A stretch of DNA of 53,626 bases. It comes from Agromyces tardus. GTDB taxonomy: Bacteria; Actinomycetota; Actinomycetes; Actinomycetales; Microbacteriaceae. The stretch spans positions 1-53,626 of the forward strand of contig NZ_RHHB01000019.1 of the NCBI RefSeq assembly GCF_003710805.1, read 5' to 3'. The position numbers were made by a program, and so were the translations under genes. Below the pieces are notes generated by a model that had not been told where the DNA came from, searched no databases, and saw only the letters and a list, made by a program, of their open reading frames with translations. Each line of letters starts with the position of its first letter. Within the stretch, counting starts at the first letter, position 1. Positions 38,875 through 48,223 of the stretch are shown here, in pieces.

Positions 38875-39564
38875 GTGGCGCAGCTCTTGATACTGACGCC
38901 GGCAGCCAACGATGAAGTTCTCCCGGCCCTGGCACTTCTGACTCACCGTGTGCGCGTGATCCCCGCCTCACCTGAGCAGCTCGTCCGCGCCCCGGAGTCG
39001 GATCTCGTCTTCCTCGACGCGCGCACCAACCTCGCGGGCGCCAAGGCCCTCTCGCAGATCCTGCGCACCACCGGCCTCTCGGTGCCGCTGCTGCTCGTCG
39101 TCACCGAGGGCGGCCTCACCGCCGTCACGCCCGACTGGGGCATCGACGACGTCGTGCTCGAGCACGCCGGTCCCGCCGAGATCGACGCGCGCATCCGGCT
39201 CGCGATCGGCCGCGCGCAGGCCACGCAGCCGAACGAGCGCATCCAGACCTCCGGCGTCGTCATCGACGAGGCGAGCTACTCCGCCAAGGTGCACGGCCGC
39301 ACGCTGGACCTCACCTACAAGGAGTTCGAGCTCCTCCGCTTCCTCGCGGCCCATCCGTCACGCGTGTTCACCCGCGAGCAGCTGCTCAGCGAGGTGTGGG
39401 GCTACGACTACTTCGGCGGCACGCGCACGGTCGACGTGCACGTGCGGCGGCTGCGCGCCAAGCTCGGCGACCTCGACAGCCTCATCGGCACGGTGCGCAA
39501 CGTCGGCTACCGGTTCAACGTCCACGAGGAGGACGACCGGGACGCGACCATCACCGCCCGGTGA
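38875..39564 (+). CDS. glnR: Nitrogen-response regulator GlnR
   Basis: This 229-residue OmpR-class protein is the actinobacterial global nitrogen regulator GlnR. The atypical receiver domain begins [22 protein letters not shown], with the conserved Asp in [10 protein letters not shown] and the GlnR block [36 protein letters not shown]. The winged helix follows (about 120-225). No partner kinase is adjacent, as is usual for GlnR. GGAGG precedes the GTG at 38875. It could control the nitrogen-yielding purine island in this window, which is an inference. Confidence 0.92.
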   Translation: MAQLLILTPAANDEVLPALALLTHRVRVIPASPEQLVRAPESDLVFLDARTNLAGAKALSQILRTTGLSVPLLLVVTEGGLTAVTPDWGIDDVVLEHAGPAEIDARIRLAIGRAQATQPNERIQTSGVVIDEASYSAKVHGRTLDLTYKEFELLRFLAAHPSRVFTREQLLSEVWGYDYFGGTRTVDVHVRRLRAKLGDLDSLIGTVRNVGYRFNVHEEDDRDATITAR

Positions 39565-39620
39565 CGTCCGTCGCGCCACGCGCCCGCGTCGCGCCGCGTC
39601 ACTTCGTCACCGCACGGTGA
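39551..39620. promoter_or_regulatory. Paired TCACCG-NN-CGGTGA palindromes between glnR and ppk
   Basis: Two copies of the same 14-bp palindrome occur exactly 56 bp apart: TCACCGCCCGGTGA at 39551-39564, overlapping the glnR stop, and TCACCGCACGGTGA at 39607-39620, about 35 bp before the ppk -10 (CATGAT, 39654-39659). The second is well placed as an operator. Confidence 0.5.
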
Positions 39621-39665
39621 CATCCGCTTCATCGCCGCTTCGCGACACGGTGGCATGATGTGTGG

Positions 39666-41846
39666 ATGACCGCGGAGAGCACACTCGACGACGACCGCAC
39701 CTCGAGCGACTTCGACGACGACTTCGAGCCCCTCGACATCGACGGTGCGCCCGAACTGCCCGCCGAGCGGTACCTCGACCGTGAGCTCAGCTGGCTGGCG
39801 TTCAACCAGCGGGTGCTCGAGCTCGCCGAGGACCCGCAGCTGCCCGTGCTCGAGCGCGCGAACTTCCTCGCGATCTTCGCGTCGAACCTCGACGAGTTCT
39901 TCATGGTGCGCGTCGCGGGCCTGAAGCGCCGCATCGTCACGGGCCTCGCCGTGCCCACGAACGTGGGCCGCTCCCCCCTGGACGTGCTGAGCGACGTCTC
40001 GCACAAGGCCCACGTGCTCATGGAGCGGCACGCCGCCGCCTACCAGCAGCTCGTGAAGCCGGCCCTCGCCGACGCCGGCATCAAGATCGTCACGTGGGGC
40101 GAGCTCGCCCCCGAGGAGCAGGCGCACCTGCACGAGTACTTCGGCGGGCAGATCTTCCCGGTGCTCATGCCGCTCGCCGTCGACCCCGCGCATCCGTTCC
40201 CCTATATCTCGGGGCTCTCGCTCAACCTCTCCGTCCGCGTGCGCAACAGCCGCACCGGTCGGCAGGAGTTCGCCCGCGTCAAGGTGCCCCAGATGCTGCC
40301 TCGGTTCGTGCGGGTCGATCCCGGCGAATCGGTCGAGGACGCCCGCTACATCACCCTCGAGGACCTCATCGCCAATCACCTCGGCGACCTGTTCCCGGGC
40401 ATGGAGATCCTCGAGCACCACGTGTTCCGGGTCACCCGCAACGAGGACGTCGAGATCGAGGAGGACGAGACCGAGAACCTCATCAAGGCGCTCGAGAAGG
40501 AACTCCTGCGTCGCCGGTTCGGTCCGCCCATCCGCCTCGAGATCACCGACGACATGGACGACGTCACCCTCGGCCTCCTCGTGCGCGAGCTCGACGTGAC
40601 CGAGCAGGAGGTCTACCGCCTGCCGGCGCCGCTCGACCTCGGCGGCCTCTTCGACCTCGCCCGCATCGACCGCCCCGAGCTGCACTACCCCACGCACGTG
40701 CCGACGACCAACGCCGCGCTCGCGCCGCCCGAGCCGAATCGTCGCGCCGACATCTTCCGCGCCGTCGCCCGGCAGGACGTGCTGCTCCACCATCCCTACG
40801 AGTCCTTCGCCACGAGCGTCCAGGCGTTCCTCGAGCAGGCCGCCGCCGACCCCGACGTGCTCGCGATCAAGCAGACCCTGTACCGCACCTCGGGCGACAG
40901 CCCCATCGTCGAGGCGCTCATCGACGCGGCCGAGGCGGGCAAGCAGGTGCTCGCCCTCGTCGAGATCAAGGCGCGCTTCGACGAGGCCGCGAACATCACC
41001 TGGGCCCGCAAGCTCGAAAAGGCCGGCGTGCACGTCGTCTACGGCCTCGTGGGGCTCAAGACCCACTGCAAGCTCGCCCTCGTGATCCGCCAGGAGCAGG
41101 GCGGGCTGCGCCACTACAGCCACATCGGCACGGGCAACTACAACCCCAAGACGAGCCGCATCTACGAGGACCTCGGGCTGCTCACCGCCGACGACCAGGT
41201 CGGCAAGGACCTCACGCGGCTGTTCAACGAACTCTCGGGCTACGCGATCGAGAAGAAGTTCAAGCGGCTCCTCGTCGCGCCGCTGCACCTGCGCAAGGGC
41301 CTGCTCAAGCAGATCTCCACCGAGATCCGCAACGCCGAGCAGGGCCGGCCCAGCGGCATCCGCATCAAGGTCAACTCGATCGTCGACGAGGCGATCATCG
41401 ACGGCCTCTACCGCGCCTCGAACGCGGGCGTGCCCGTCGAGGTCTGGGTGCGCGGCATCTGCAGCCTGCGACCGGGCATCGAGGGGCTCAGCGAGAACAT
41501 CCGCGTGCGCTCGATCCTCGGGCGCTACCTCGAGCACTCCCGGGTCTTCTCGTTCCTGAACGACGGCGATCCGCAGGTCTTCATCGGCTCGGCCGACATG
41601 ATGCACCGCAACCTCGACCGCCGCGTCGAGGCGCTCGTGCGCCTCACCGACCCCGAGCACATCGCCGAGATCGACGGCATGTTCGACCAGGCGATGGACG
41701 AGCGCACGAGCTCCTGGTGGCTCGACGGCGACGGAACCTGGACGAGGCGGTCGACGGATGCCGCGGGGGCGCCGCTCGACGACCTGCAGTCCCGCCGCAT
41801 GCAGCGCATCGCGCAGCGCAGCACCCGCTCGGGGAAGCGCCGGTGA
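39666..41846 (+). CDS. ppk: Polyphosphate kinase
   Basis: This 726-residue enzyme makes inorganic polyphosphate from ATP. It has an N domain ([22 protein letters not shown]), a long HxxK-type middle, and the two phospholipase-D-like C domains. The autophosphorylated His lies in [12 protein letters not shown], and a second conserved segment is [13 protein letters not shown]. The start is ATG 39666 or the GTG two codons earlier. CATGAT six bases before the ATG suggests a leaderless mRNA. Its stop overlaps mutT1 (GTGA). Confidence 0.97.
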   Translation: MTAESTLDDDRTSSDFDDDFEPLDIDGAPELPAERYLDRELSWLAFNQRVLELAEDPQLPVLERANFLAIFASNLDEFFMVRVAGLKRRIVTGLAVPTNVGRSPLDVLSDVSHKAHVLMERHAAAYQQLVKPALADAGIKIVTWGELAPEEQAHLHEYFGGQIFPVLMPLAVDPAHPFPYISGLSLNLSVRVRNSRTGRQEFARVKVPQMLPRFVRVDPGESVEDARYITLEDLIANHLGDLFPGMEILEHHVFRVTRNEDVEIEEDETENLIKALEKELLRRRFGPPIRLEITDDMDDVTLGLLVRELDVTEQEVYRLPAPLDLGGLFDLARIDRPELHYPTHVPTTNAALAPPEPNRRADIFRAVARQDVLLHHPYESFATSVQAFLEQAAADPDVLAIKQTLYRTSGDSPIVEALIDAAEAGKQVLALVEIKARFDEAANITWARKLEKAGVHVVYGLVGLKTHCKLALVIRQEQGGLRHYSHIGTGNYNPKTSRIYEDLGLLTADDQVGKDLTRLFNELSGYAIEKKFKRLLVAPLHLRKGLLKQISTEIRNAEQGRPSGIRIKVNSIVDEAIIDGLYRASNAGVPVEVWVRGICSLRPGIEGLSENIRVRSILGRYLEHSRVFSFLNDGDPQVFIGSADMMHRNLDRRVEALVRLTDPEHIAEIDGMFDQAMDERTSSWWLDGDGTWTRRSTDAAGAPLDDLQSRRMQRIAQRSTRSGKRR

Positions 41847-42781
41847 CCGGCACGGCCATCTACGCCGCGGGCGCCGTCTGCTGGCGCGTCATCGACGGCA
41901 GGATCCACGTGCTGGTCGTGCATCGCACGGTCTACGGCGACGTCACGATCCCCAAGGGCAAGGTCGACCCCGGCGAGTCGCTCCCCCGCACCGCGGTGCG
42001 CGAGATCGCCGAGGAGACCGGGCTCGACGTCGCCCTCGGCGTGCCGCTCGGCGTCTCCCGCTATCCCCTGCCGAGCGGCCGCGAGAAGATCGTGCACTAC
42101 TGGGCCGCGGCCGTGAGCGACCGGGCCGTGCAGCGCTCGACGTTCCGCCCGAACGCAGAGATCGCCGCGCTCGAATGGGTCACGATCAAGCGGGCCCGCA
42201 CGTACCTGAGCTACCAGCCCGACGTCGAGATCCTCGAGAACTTCTCGAAGCTCGTCGACCAGGGCGTCACCGACACCTTCTCGCTCGTGCTCGTGCGGCA
42301 CGGCAAGGCCGTGAACCGCGGCAGCTGGGACGGCTCCGACGCATCCCGCCCCCTCGTCGAGCGCGGCGTGAAGCAGGCCGCCGGGCTCGTCGACGTCGTC
42401 ACCGCGTGGGCGCCGCGTCGCATCGTCTCGAGCCCGGCGGTGCGGTGCGTCACGACGGTCGCGCCGCTCGCGGCGACCACGGGCATCACCATCAAGCGGG
42501 CCGAGGGCATCTCGCAGGACGCGTGGGAGGCCGGCGACGACGAGGTGCGCCGCGTGGTGGGCAAGCGCGTGCGCGTCGGCAAGTCGGCCGTGCTGTGCAG
42601 CCACGGGCCGGTGCTCCCCGAGATCGTGCGCGAGATCGCACTCGCCACGGGCACTCCGCTCGGTTCCTACGTGTCGGATGCCGCGGGGCTCGAGCCCGGT
42701 GCGTTCAGCGTCGTGCACCTCTCCACCACCAACCCCGCCTCGGGCATCATCGCGATCGAGACGCACGCCCCGCGCGCCTGA
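41843..42781 (+). CDS. mutT1: MutT1-type Nudix hydrolase with histidine phosphatase domain
   Basis: This 312-residue protein joins an N-terminal Nudix domain, with box [23 protein letters not shown], to a C-terminal histidine-phosphatase domain starting [13 protein letters not shown]. Mycobacterial MutT1 has the same build and hydrolyses 8-oxo-dGTP and diadenosine polyphosphates. Coupling to ppk by a GTGA overlap is a conserved actinobacterial arrangement. It lies directly before the pst operon. Confidence 0.93.
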   Translation: MTGTAIYAAGAVCWRVIDGRIHVLVVHRTVYGDVTIPKGKVDPGESLPRTAVREIAEETGLDVALGVPLGVSRYPLPSGREKIVHYWAAAVSDRAVQRSTFRPNAEIAALEWVTIKRARTYLSYQPDVEILENFSKLVDQGVTDTFSLVLVRHGKAVNRGSWDGSDASRPLVERGVKQAAGLVDVVTAWAPRRIVSSPAVRCVTTVAPLAATTGITIKRAEGISQDAWEAGDDEVRRVVGKRVRVGKSAVLCSHGPVLPEIVREIALATGTPLGSYVSDAAGLEPGAFSVVHLSTTNPASGIIAIETHAPRA

Positions 42782-42826
42782 GCTCACTGCGGACTCCCAG
42801 CCGCGGCATCCGCACGGACAGTCGTC

Positions 42827-42848
42827 GTTCACCTTCCGTTCACCCTCG
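42827..42848 (+). promoter_or_regulatory. PHO box upstream of pstS
   Basis: Two adjacent 11-bp direct repeats, GTTCACCTTCC and GTTCACCCTCG, are a classic actinobacterial PHO box. A likely -10, TAGCGT, follows at 42876-42881, so the box abuts the -35 region. RegX3 is the likely binder. Confidence 0.8.
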
Positions 42849-42938
42849 CGGGGGACGCTCGTCACGCACGCTGATTAGCGTCGCAGGCGGGTCGGCACCC
42901 GGCCCAGCCCTGCATTCAAGCCCCCGGAAGGGAATCAC

Positions 42939-44033
42939 GTGAATCTCAAGCGTTTCGGCGCCCCCGCCGTCATCGCCATGACCGCGGCACTCGCGCTCAG
43001 CTCGTGCGCCGCGAACGAGGGCGGCTCGACCGCCCCCGACGCCTCCGTGTCGACGCTCTCGGGCAACCTCGTCGGCGCCGGCGCCTCGTCGCAGGACTCC
43101 GCGCAGCAGGCGTGGATCGCCGGCTTCCAGACGGCGAACCCCGACGTCACGATCGACTACGACCCCTCGGGCTCGGGCGCCGGTCGCGACACCTTCCTCG
43201 AAGGCGCGAGCGACTTCGCCGGTTCCGACCGCGCGTTCAAGGCCGAGGAGGTCGCCGCGGGCGGCTTCAAGAAGTGCGCCGCCGACTCGTCGATCGTCGA
43301 GCTCCCGCTGTACATCTCGCCGATCGCCGTCATCTTCAACCTCGACGGCATCGACTCGCTCGACCTCGAGCCCGCGGCCATCGCCGGGATCTTCGCCGGC
43401 ACGATCACCAAGTGGAACGACCCCGCGATCGCGGCGACGAACCCCGACGTGACCCTCCCCGATCTCGCGATCACCGCCGTGCACCGCTCCGACAAGTCGG
43501 GCACGACCGGCAACTTCACCGACTACCTCGCCGCCGCGGCTCCCGACGTGTGGACCTCGGGCGCGGTCGAGGAGTGGCCGCTGCAGGGCGGCGAGGCCGC
43601 TCAGGGCACCTCCGGTGTCGTCGACGCCGTCACCAACGGCACCGGCACGGTCGGCTACGCCGACGCGTCCCGCGCGGGCGACCTCGGCACCGTCTCGGTG
43701 AAGGTGGGCGACGCGTTCGTGCCCTACTCCCCTGAGGCGGCATCCGCGGTGGTCGACGCCTCGCCCTTCGAGGAGGGGCGCGCCGACGGCGACCTCGCCA
43801 TCGCGCTCGACCGCAACGCGGACGACACGAACGTGTACCCGATCGTGCTCGTGAGCTACCTCATCGGCTGCCAGCAGTACGAGGACCCGGCGAACGTCGA
43901 GATCGTGAAGTCGTACTTCAGCTACATCGCCAGCGCCGAGGGCCAGGACGTCGCGGCGGAGAACGCCGGCTCGGCTCCGATCTCGGACTCGCTCCGCGAG
44001 AAGATCCAGACCGCGATCGACTCGATCCAGTAG
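42939..44033 (+). CDS. pstS: Phosphate ABC transporter binding protein PstS
   Basis: This 364-residue lipoprotein captures phosphate outside the membrane. It has a signal peptide with lipobox LSSC at about residue 22, then LVGAGASSQDSAQQAW (the phosphate-binding N-terminal block), DPSGSGAGRDTFL, FAGSDRAF and HRSDKSGTTGNFTDYL. AAGGGAA precedes the GTG. It is the first pst gene, with a PHO box upstream and a strong hairpin between it and pstC. Confidence 0.97.
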   Translation: MNLKRFGAPAVIAMTAALALSSCAANEGGSTAPDASVSTLSGNLVGAGASSQDSAQQAWIAGFQTANPDVTIDYDPSGSGAGRDTFLEGASDFAGSDRAFKAEEVAAGGFKKCAADSSIVELPLYISPIAVIFNLDGIDSLDLEPAAIAGIFAGTITKWNDPAIAATNPDVTLPDLAITAVHRSDKSGTTGNFTDYLAAAAPDVWTSGAVEEWPLQGGEAAQGTSGVVDAVTNGTGTVGYADASRAGDLGTVSVKVGDAFVPYSPEAASAVVDASPFEEGRADGDLAIALDRNADDTNVYPIVLVSYLIGCQQYEDPANVEIVKSYFSYIASAEGQDVAAENAGSAPISDSLREKIQTAIDSIQ

Positions 44034-44040
44034 TAGGTTC

Positions 44041-44087
44041 GTGCCCGACCCCGACGCGTCCGAGGCGACGCGCACGGGGTCGGGCAC
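44041..44087 (+). terminator. Intercistronic hairpin between pstS and pstC
   Basis: GTGCCCGACCCCG pairs with CGGGGTCGGGCAC, 13 perfect pairs, in the 93-bp gap after pstS. It can act as a partial terminator or 3' stabiliser, letting pstS be made in excess over the membrane subunits. Confidence 0.8.
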
Positions 44088-44126
44088 AACCCTGTCTCAC
44101 TCCACGAACCAGAGGATCCACGACAG

Positions 44127-45065
44127 ATGACCACCGCCACCGCACAGATCACGGCGAAACAGCGACCCGGCGATCGCGTCTTCTCAGGGTCGGCCGTCTT
44201 CGCCGGCTCGATGATCCTCGTCACCCTCGCCGCCGTCGCGGGCTTCCTGCTCATCCAGAGCCTTCCCGCGCTCGTCGCCTCGAACGAGGACGCCTCGATC
44301 CTCGACAGCAACTTCTGGGCCTACGTCGGGCCCCTCGTCTTCGGCACCGTCTGGGCGGCGCTGCTCGCACTCGTCATGGCCCTGCCGATCTCGATCGGGA
44401 TCGCCCTCTTCATCTCGCACTACGCACCGCGGCGACTCGCCTCGGTGCTCGGCTACATCGTCGACCTGCTCGCCGCGGTGCCCTCGGTCGTGTTCGGCCT
44501 CTGGGGCATCGGCGTGCTCGCGCCGGCGATCCAGCCCCTGTACTCCTGGCTCGTCGACAACATGGGCTGGTTCCCGTTGTTCGCCGGCCCCGTCTCGGGA
44601 ACGGGTCGGACGATCCTCACCGCCGCGGTGGTGCTCGCCGTCATGGTGCTGCCCATCATCACCGCGATCTGCCGCGAGGTCTTCCTGCAGACCCCGGTGC
44701 TGCACGAGGAGGCCGCACTCGCGCTCGGCGCGACGCGCTGGGAGATGATCCGCATCGCGGTGCTCCCCTTCGGCCGCCCGGGCATCATCTCCGCCTCCGT
44801 GCTCGGGCTGGGACGCGCGCTCGGCGAGACGATGGCCGTCGCGATGGTGCTGTCGGCCACGGGCGCCGTGACGTTCCAGCTCCTCACCTCGGTGAACCCC
44901 TCGACGATCGCGGCGAACATCGCGCTGAGCTTCCCCGAGGCCTACGGCATCAACGTGAACGTGCTCATCGCGACCGGCCTCATCCTGTTCGTCGTGACCT
45001 TCGCCGTCAACGCGCTCGCGCGCTGGATCGTCAGCCGCCGCAAGGAATTCTCGGGAGCCAACTGA
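44127..45065 (+). CDS. pstC: Phosphate ABC transporter permease PstC
   Basis: This 312-residue protein is one of the two membrane subunits of the phosphate importer. It has six membrane spans and the ABC-permease loop EEAALALGATRWEMIRIAVLPFGRPGI (EAA motif) before the last spans. Its stop overlaps the pstA ATG as TGATG. Confidence 0.96.
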   Translation: MTTATAQITAKQRPGDRVFSGSAVFAGSMILVTLAAVAGFLLIQSLPALVASNEDASILDSNFWAYVGPLVFGTVWAALLALVMALPISIGIALFISHYAPRRLASVLGYIVDLLAAVPSVVFGLWGIGVLAPAIQPLYSWLVDNMGWFPLFAGPVSGTGRTILTAAVVLAVMVLPIITAICREVFLQTPVLHEEAALALGATRWEMIRIAVLPFGRPGIISASVLGLGRALGETMAVAMVLSATGAVTFQLLTSVNPSTIAANIALSFPEAYGINVNVLIATGLILFVVTFAVNALARWIVSRRKEFSGAN

Positions 45066-46165
45066 TGACCACCACGCTCACCCCTCCCGAGCTGCGGCCG
45101 GCCGCCTCGCCGATCGCCAACTCGCTCACCGCGGGCAAGCTGCCCCAGGGCGCTCCGTGGATGATGCTCGGCGCGAGCCTCCTCGTCGCGGCCGGCGTCT
45201 TCGGCGTCGTCGCCGCCGGGAACGGCTCCGAGTTCAACTGGGTCGGCACCCTCGTGGTCGGCGCGATCCTGTACATCGTCGCGATCTGGCTGTTCTCGCG
45301 GATCGTCGAAGGCTCCCGGCGGGCGACCGATCGGTTCGTGACCGCACTCGTCACGGGTGCGTTCGTGCTCGCGATGATCCCGCTCGTGTCGCTCGCCATC
45401 ACGGTCGTGACCTTCGGCCTCGCCCGCTTCGACGCCGAGTTCTTCACCTCCTCGATGCGCAACGTCACCGGAGAGGGCGGCGGCGCGCTGCACGCCATCG
45501 TGGGCACCCTGCTCATGACGGGCACGGCGGCGCTCATCTCGATCCCGATCGGCCTCATGACGTCGATCTACCTCGTGGAGTACGGCCGCGGGCGGCTCGC
45601 GCAGGGCATCACCTTCCTCGTCGACGTCATGACGGGCATCCCGTCGATCGTGGCCGGCCTCTTCGCCTACGCGCTCTTCGCGATCTTCTGGGGCCCGGGC
45701 ACGCGCACCGGCATCGCCGGCGCCGTCGCCCTGACGGTGCTCATGATCCCCGTGGTCGTCCGCTCGAGCGAGGAGATGCTGAAGCTCGTGCCGAACGAGC
45801 TGCGCGAGGCCGCCTACGCACTCGGCGTGCCCAAGTGGCTCACGATCGTGAAGGTCGTGCTGCCCACGGCGATCGCCGGCATCACGACCGGCATCATGCT
45901 CGCGATCGCCCGCGTCATCGGCGAGACGGCGCCCCTGCTGATCGCGGCCGGCTTCACGCAGAGCATGAACTACAACCTCTTCGAGGGCCGCATGTCCTCG
46001 CTTCCCGTGTTCGTGTATACGCAGTACGCCAACCAGGGCAACCCGCCCGAGGCCTACCTCGACCGCGCATGGGCCGCCGCACTCACCCTCATCCTCATCG
46101 TCATGGCGCTGAACCTCATCGCCCGACTCGTCGCCCGCTTCTTCGCCCCGAAGCTCGGCCGCTGA
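45065..46165 (+). CDS. pstA: Phosphate ABC transporter permease PstA
   Basis: This 366-residue protein is the second membrane subunit. Compared with usual PstA (about 280-300), it has an N-terminal extension with additional hydrophobic spans (for example WMMLGASLLVAAGVFGVVA and TLVVGAILYIVAIWLFS). The EAA loop LREAAYALGVPKWLTIVKVVLPTAI is intact, as is FLVDVMTGIPSIVAGLF. pstB follows after 23 bp. Confidence 0.95.
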   Translation: MTTTLTPPELRPAASPIANSLTAGKLPQGAPWMMLGASLLVAAGVFGVVAAGNGSEFNWVGTLVVGAILYIVAIWLFSRIVEGSRRATDRFVTALVTGAFVLAMIPLVSLAITVVTFGLARFDAEFFTSSMRNVTGEGGGALHAIVGTLLMTGTAALISIPIGLMTSIYLVEYGRGRLAQGITFLVDVMTGIPSIVAGLFAYALFAIFWGPGTRTGIAGAVALTVLMIPVVVRSSEEMLKLVPNELREAAYALGVPKWLTIVKVVLPTAIAGITTGIMLAIARVIGETAPLLIAAGFTQSMNYNLFEGRMSSLPVFVYTQYANQGNPPEAYLDRAWAAALTLILIVMALNLIARLVARFFAPKLGR

Positions 46166-46188
46166 TCTTCACGCAGTAAAGGAAACCC

Positions 46189-46968
46189 GTGTCCAAGCGC
46201 ATCGAAGTCCGTGACCTCAACGTCTACTACAGCAAGTTCCTCGCGGTCGAGGGCGTGAGCCTCGAGATCGAGCCACGCAGCGTCACCGCGTTCATCGGCC
46301 CGTCGGGCTGCGGCAAGTCCACGTTCCTCCGCACCCTCAACCGCATGCACGAGGTCATCCCCGGCGCGCGCGTCGAGGGCGAGGTGCTCATCGACGGCAA
46401 CAACCTCTACGACGCGGACGTCGACCCGGTGCTCGTGCGCCGGCAGGTCGGCATGGTGTTCCAGCGCCCGAACCCGTTCCCCACGATGTCGATCAAGGAG
46501 AACGTGCTCGCGGGCGTCAAGCTCAACAACAAGCGCATCTCCAAGTCCGACGCCGACGCGCTCGTCGAGAAGTCCCTGCAGGGCGCGAACCTCTGGAACG
46601 AGGTCAAGGACCGCCTCGACCGGCCGGGCTCGAGCCTCTCGGGCGGCCAGCAGCAGCGGCTCTGCATCGCCCGCGCGATCGCCGTCTCGCCCGAGGTCAT
46701 CCTCATGGACGAGCCCTGCTCGGCGCTCGACCCGATCTCGACCCTCGCGATCGAGGACCTCATCGAGGAGCTCAAGCAGGACTACACGATCGTCATCGTG
46801 ACCCACAACATGCAGCAGGCCTCGCGGGTCTCCGACCGCACCGCGTTCTTCAACATCGCGGGCACCGGCAAGCCCGGCAAGCTCATCGAGTACGACGACA
46901 CCACGACGATCTTCTCGAACCCCTCGGTCAAGGCGACCGAGGACTACGTGTCGGGCCGCTTCGGCTGA
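46189..46968 (+). CDS. pstB: Phosphate ABC transporter ATPase PstB
   Basis: This 259-residue ATPase powers phosphate import. Walker A is GPSGCGKST, the Q-loop [12 protein letters not shown] is typical of PstB, the signature is [15 protein letters not shown], Walker B is [13 protein letters not shown] and the H-loop THNMQQA. AAAGGAA precedes the GTG. A terminator follows immediately. Confidence 0.97.
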   Translation: MSKRIEVRDLNVYYSKFLAVEGVSLEIEPRSVTAFIGPSGCGKSTFLRTLNRMHEVIPGARVEGEVLIDGNNLYDADVDPVLVRRQVGMVFQRPNPFPTMSIKENVLAGVKLNNKRISKSDADALVEKSLQGANLWNEVKDRLDRPGSSLSGGQQQRLCIARAIAVSPEVILMDEPCSALDPISTLAIEDLIEELKQDYTIVIVTHNMQQASRVSDRTAFFNIAGTGKPGKLIEYDDTTTIFSNPSVKATEDYVSGRFG

Positions 46969-46985
46969 TCCGACGGCGCCGCACC

Positions 46986-47022
46986 GACGGCCCGGTTCCC
47001 GCTGCTGCGGGGCCGGGCCGTC
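46986..47022 (+). terminator. Terminator after pstB
   Basis: GACGGCCCGG pairs with CCGGGCCGTC, ten perfect pairs over a 17-base loop. It lies between pstB and the convergent pabC-like gene. Confidence 0.8.
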
Positions 47023-47064
47023 GTCGTCTCGCGGAGTCCGCCGTGGCCGCCTGAGGCCGTGTCG

Positions 47065-47952
47065 TCAGTCCCGCGGCGACAGCAGGTAGGCGTTGAAGTC
47101 GCGCGTCGCGTCCTCGTCGACGGGCATCGGCACGTCGTCGAGCGCCGTGATCGGCGCGGCGAGGCGCACGCTCGACACGAGCCACGCGGCATCCGCCGAC
47201 CGGAGCTCGTCGACGGTCACGTCGCGGTACTCGCCCGTGCGCCCCGTGGCCTCGAGGTGGGCGAACAGGCTGCGCTGCGTCGTGCCGTGCAGAATGCCCG
47301 CCGCGGGCGGCGGCGTCACGAAGCGGTCGCCGATCCGCACGATGACGCTCGACGTGGGTCCCTCCAGCACGAACCCGTCGGAGGTGACGAAGAGCGCGTC
47401 GTCGGCGCTGCGCCGCTTCGCCTCGCGGATCGCCGCCATGTTCGCCGCGTAGCTCAGCGTCTTGGCGCCGAGCAGCAGCCACGGGGCGCGCTCCCCCGCC
47501 CCGCGATCGATGCCGCGGTCGAGGGTGATCACGCGGATGCCGCGCTCCCGCGCCGCCGTGAAGTCGGCGCCCGGCACGACGTACACCCACGCGGTGGGCT
47601 TCGGTCCGGGGTCGAGCCCGCGGCTCAGCGCGATCTTCAGCGCGTACTCGCCCTGCGCGGGGAGGCGTGCCGCCGCCGCGGCGATGACCGCGCGCCACTG
47701 GTCGGCGTTGGGCTCGGGCAGTTCGCAGATGCGCGCGGAGTTCGCGAGGCGGGCGAGGTGCGGGCCGACCTCCTGCACGTGTCCGTCGATGACGGCGAGG
47801 GTCTCGAACACGCCGTCGCCGCGGTGCGGGGCGAAGTCGTTCACGGCGAGGGCGCCGGCTCCGGTCTCCACCTCGCGGACTGCCTCGTCGAAGGAATCGG
47901 CCGCGGCGCCGACGGGCAGCGGATCGACGAGGAACGTCAGCGTTTCGACCAT
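47065..47952 (-). CDS. Class IV aminotransferase / 4-amino-4-deoxychorismate lyase-like
   Basis: This 295-residue PLP enzyme of fold type IV resembles PabC, which makes 4-aminobenzoate for folate. It has FAPHRGDGVFETLAVIDG, the PLP lysine in LLLGAKTLSYAANM, SDGFVLEGPTSSVIV and GILHGTTQRSLF. Branched-chain or D-amino-acid aminotransferase are alternatives; no pabA or pabB is adjacent. TAGCAT lies exactly six bases before the ATG, suggesting a leaderless mRNA. Confidence 0.87.
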   Translation of the reverse strand: MVETLTFLVDPLPVGAAADSFDEAVREVETGAGALAVNDFAPHRGDGVFETLAVIDGHVQEVGPHLARLANSARICELPEPNADQWRAVIAAAAARLPAQGEYALKIALSRGLDPGPKPTAWVYVVPGADFTAARERGIRVITLDRGIDRGAGERAPWLLLGAKTLSYAANMAAIREAKRRSADDALFVTSDGFVLEGPTSSVIVRIGDRFVTPPPAAGILHGTTQRSLFAHLEATGRTGEYRDVTVDELRSADAAWLVSSVRLAAPITALDDVPMPVDEDATRDFNAYLLSPRD

Positions 47953-48223
47953 TCCCCGATGCTACGCCGCGCGCGGCCGGCGCGCCCGTGCCCGAGCGCG
48001 AACCGGGGCGACCGACGCGGGGCAGCGAAATGGCCGGCCGCAGAACGCCTCTCGGCGCGAGGCCGCTCGGAGCGGCGAATATTGGAGCCCGGGGTTACTG
48101 CGACCGGCCACGTCCATTGTAAACGAGGGGTGGGGGTGCTTCATTCCCGACGGCGGTCGCGAGGCTGCCGGAACACCCCGGCACCGCGGTCACGCCGCGG
48201 CGGCGGGGCCGGCTGTGCCGCGC
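47953..48223 (-). promoter_or_regulatory. Intergenic region with SigR/SigH-type promoter
   Basis: Apart from the pabC -10, this 271-bp gap contains, on the minus strand, GGGAAT (48148-48143), 18 bases, then GTT (48124-48122). This matches the GGAAT-N18-GTT promoter of thiol-stress sigma factors SigR/SigH. The predicted transcript begins near 48112 and runs toward pabC through a GCCGCTC-GAGCGGC hairpin. A possible 51-codon ORF begins at 48117 (MDVAGRS) but is Arg/Ala-rich and unconvincing. Confidence 0.55.

Noticed and set aside
39507..41660. Long minus-strand open frame opposite ppk
   Set aside because: Composition is that of antisense high-GC DNA (Val/Glu/Asp/Arg repeats); ppk on the other strand has all catalytic motifs.
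47962..48144. Possible 51-60-residue protein under the SigR-type promoter
   Set aside because: The sequence turns into Arg/Ala repeats, has no ribosome site, and its start would lie too close to the promoter element; kept only as a remark in the promoter finding.
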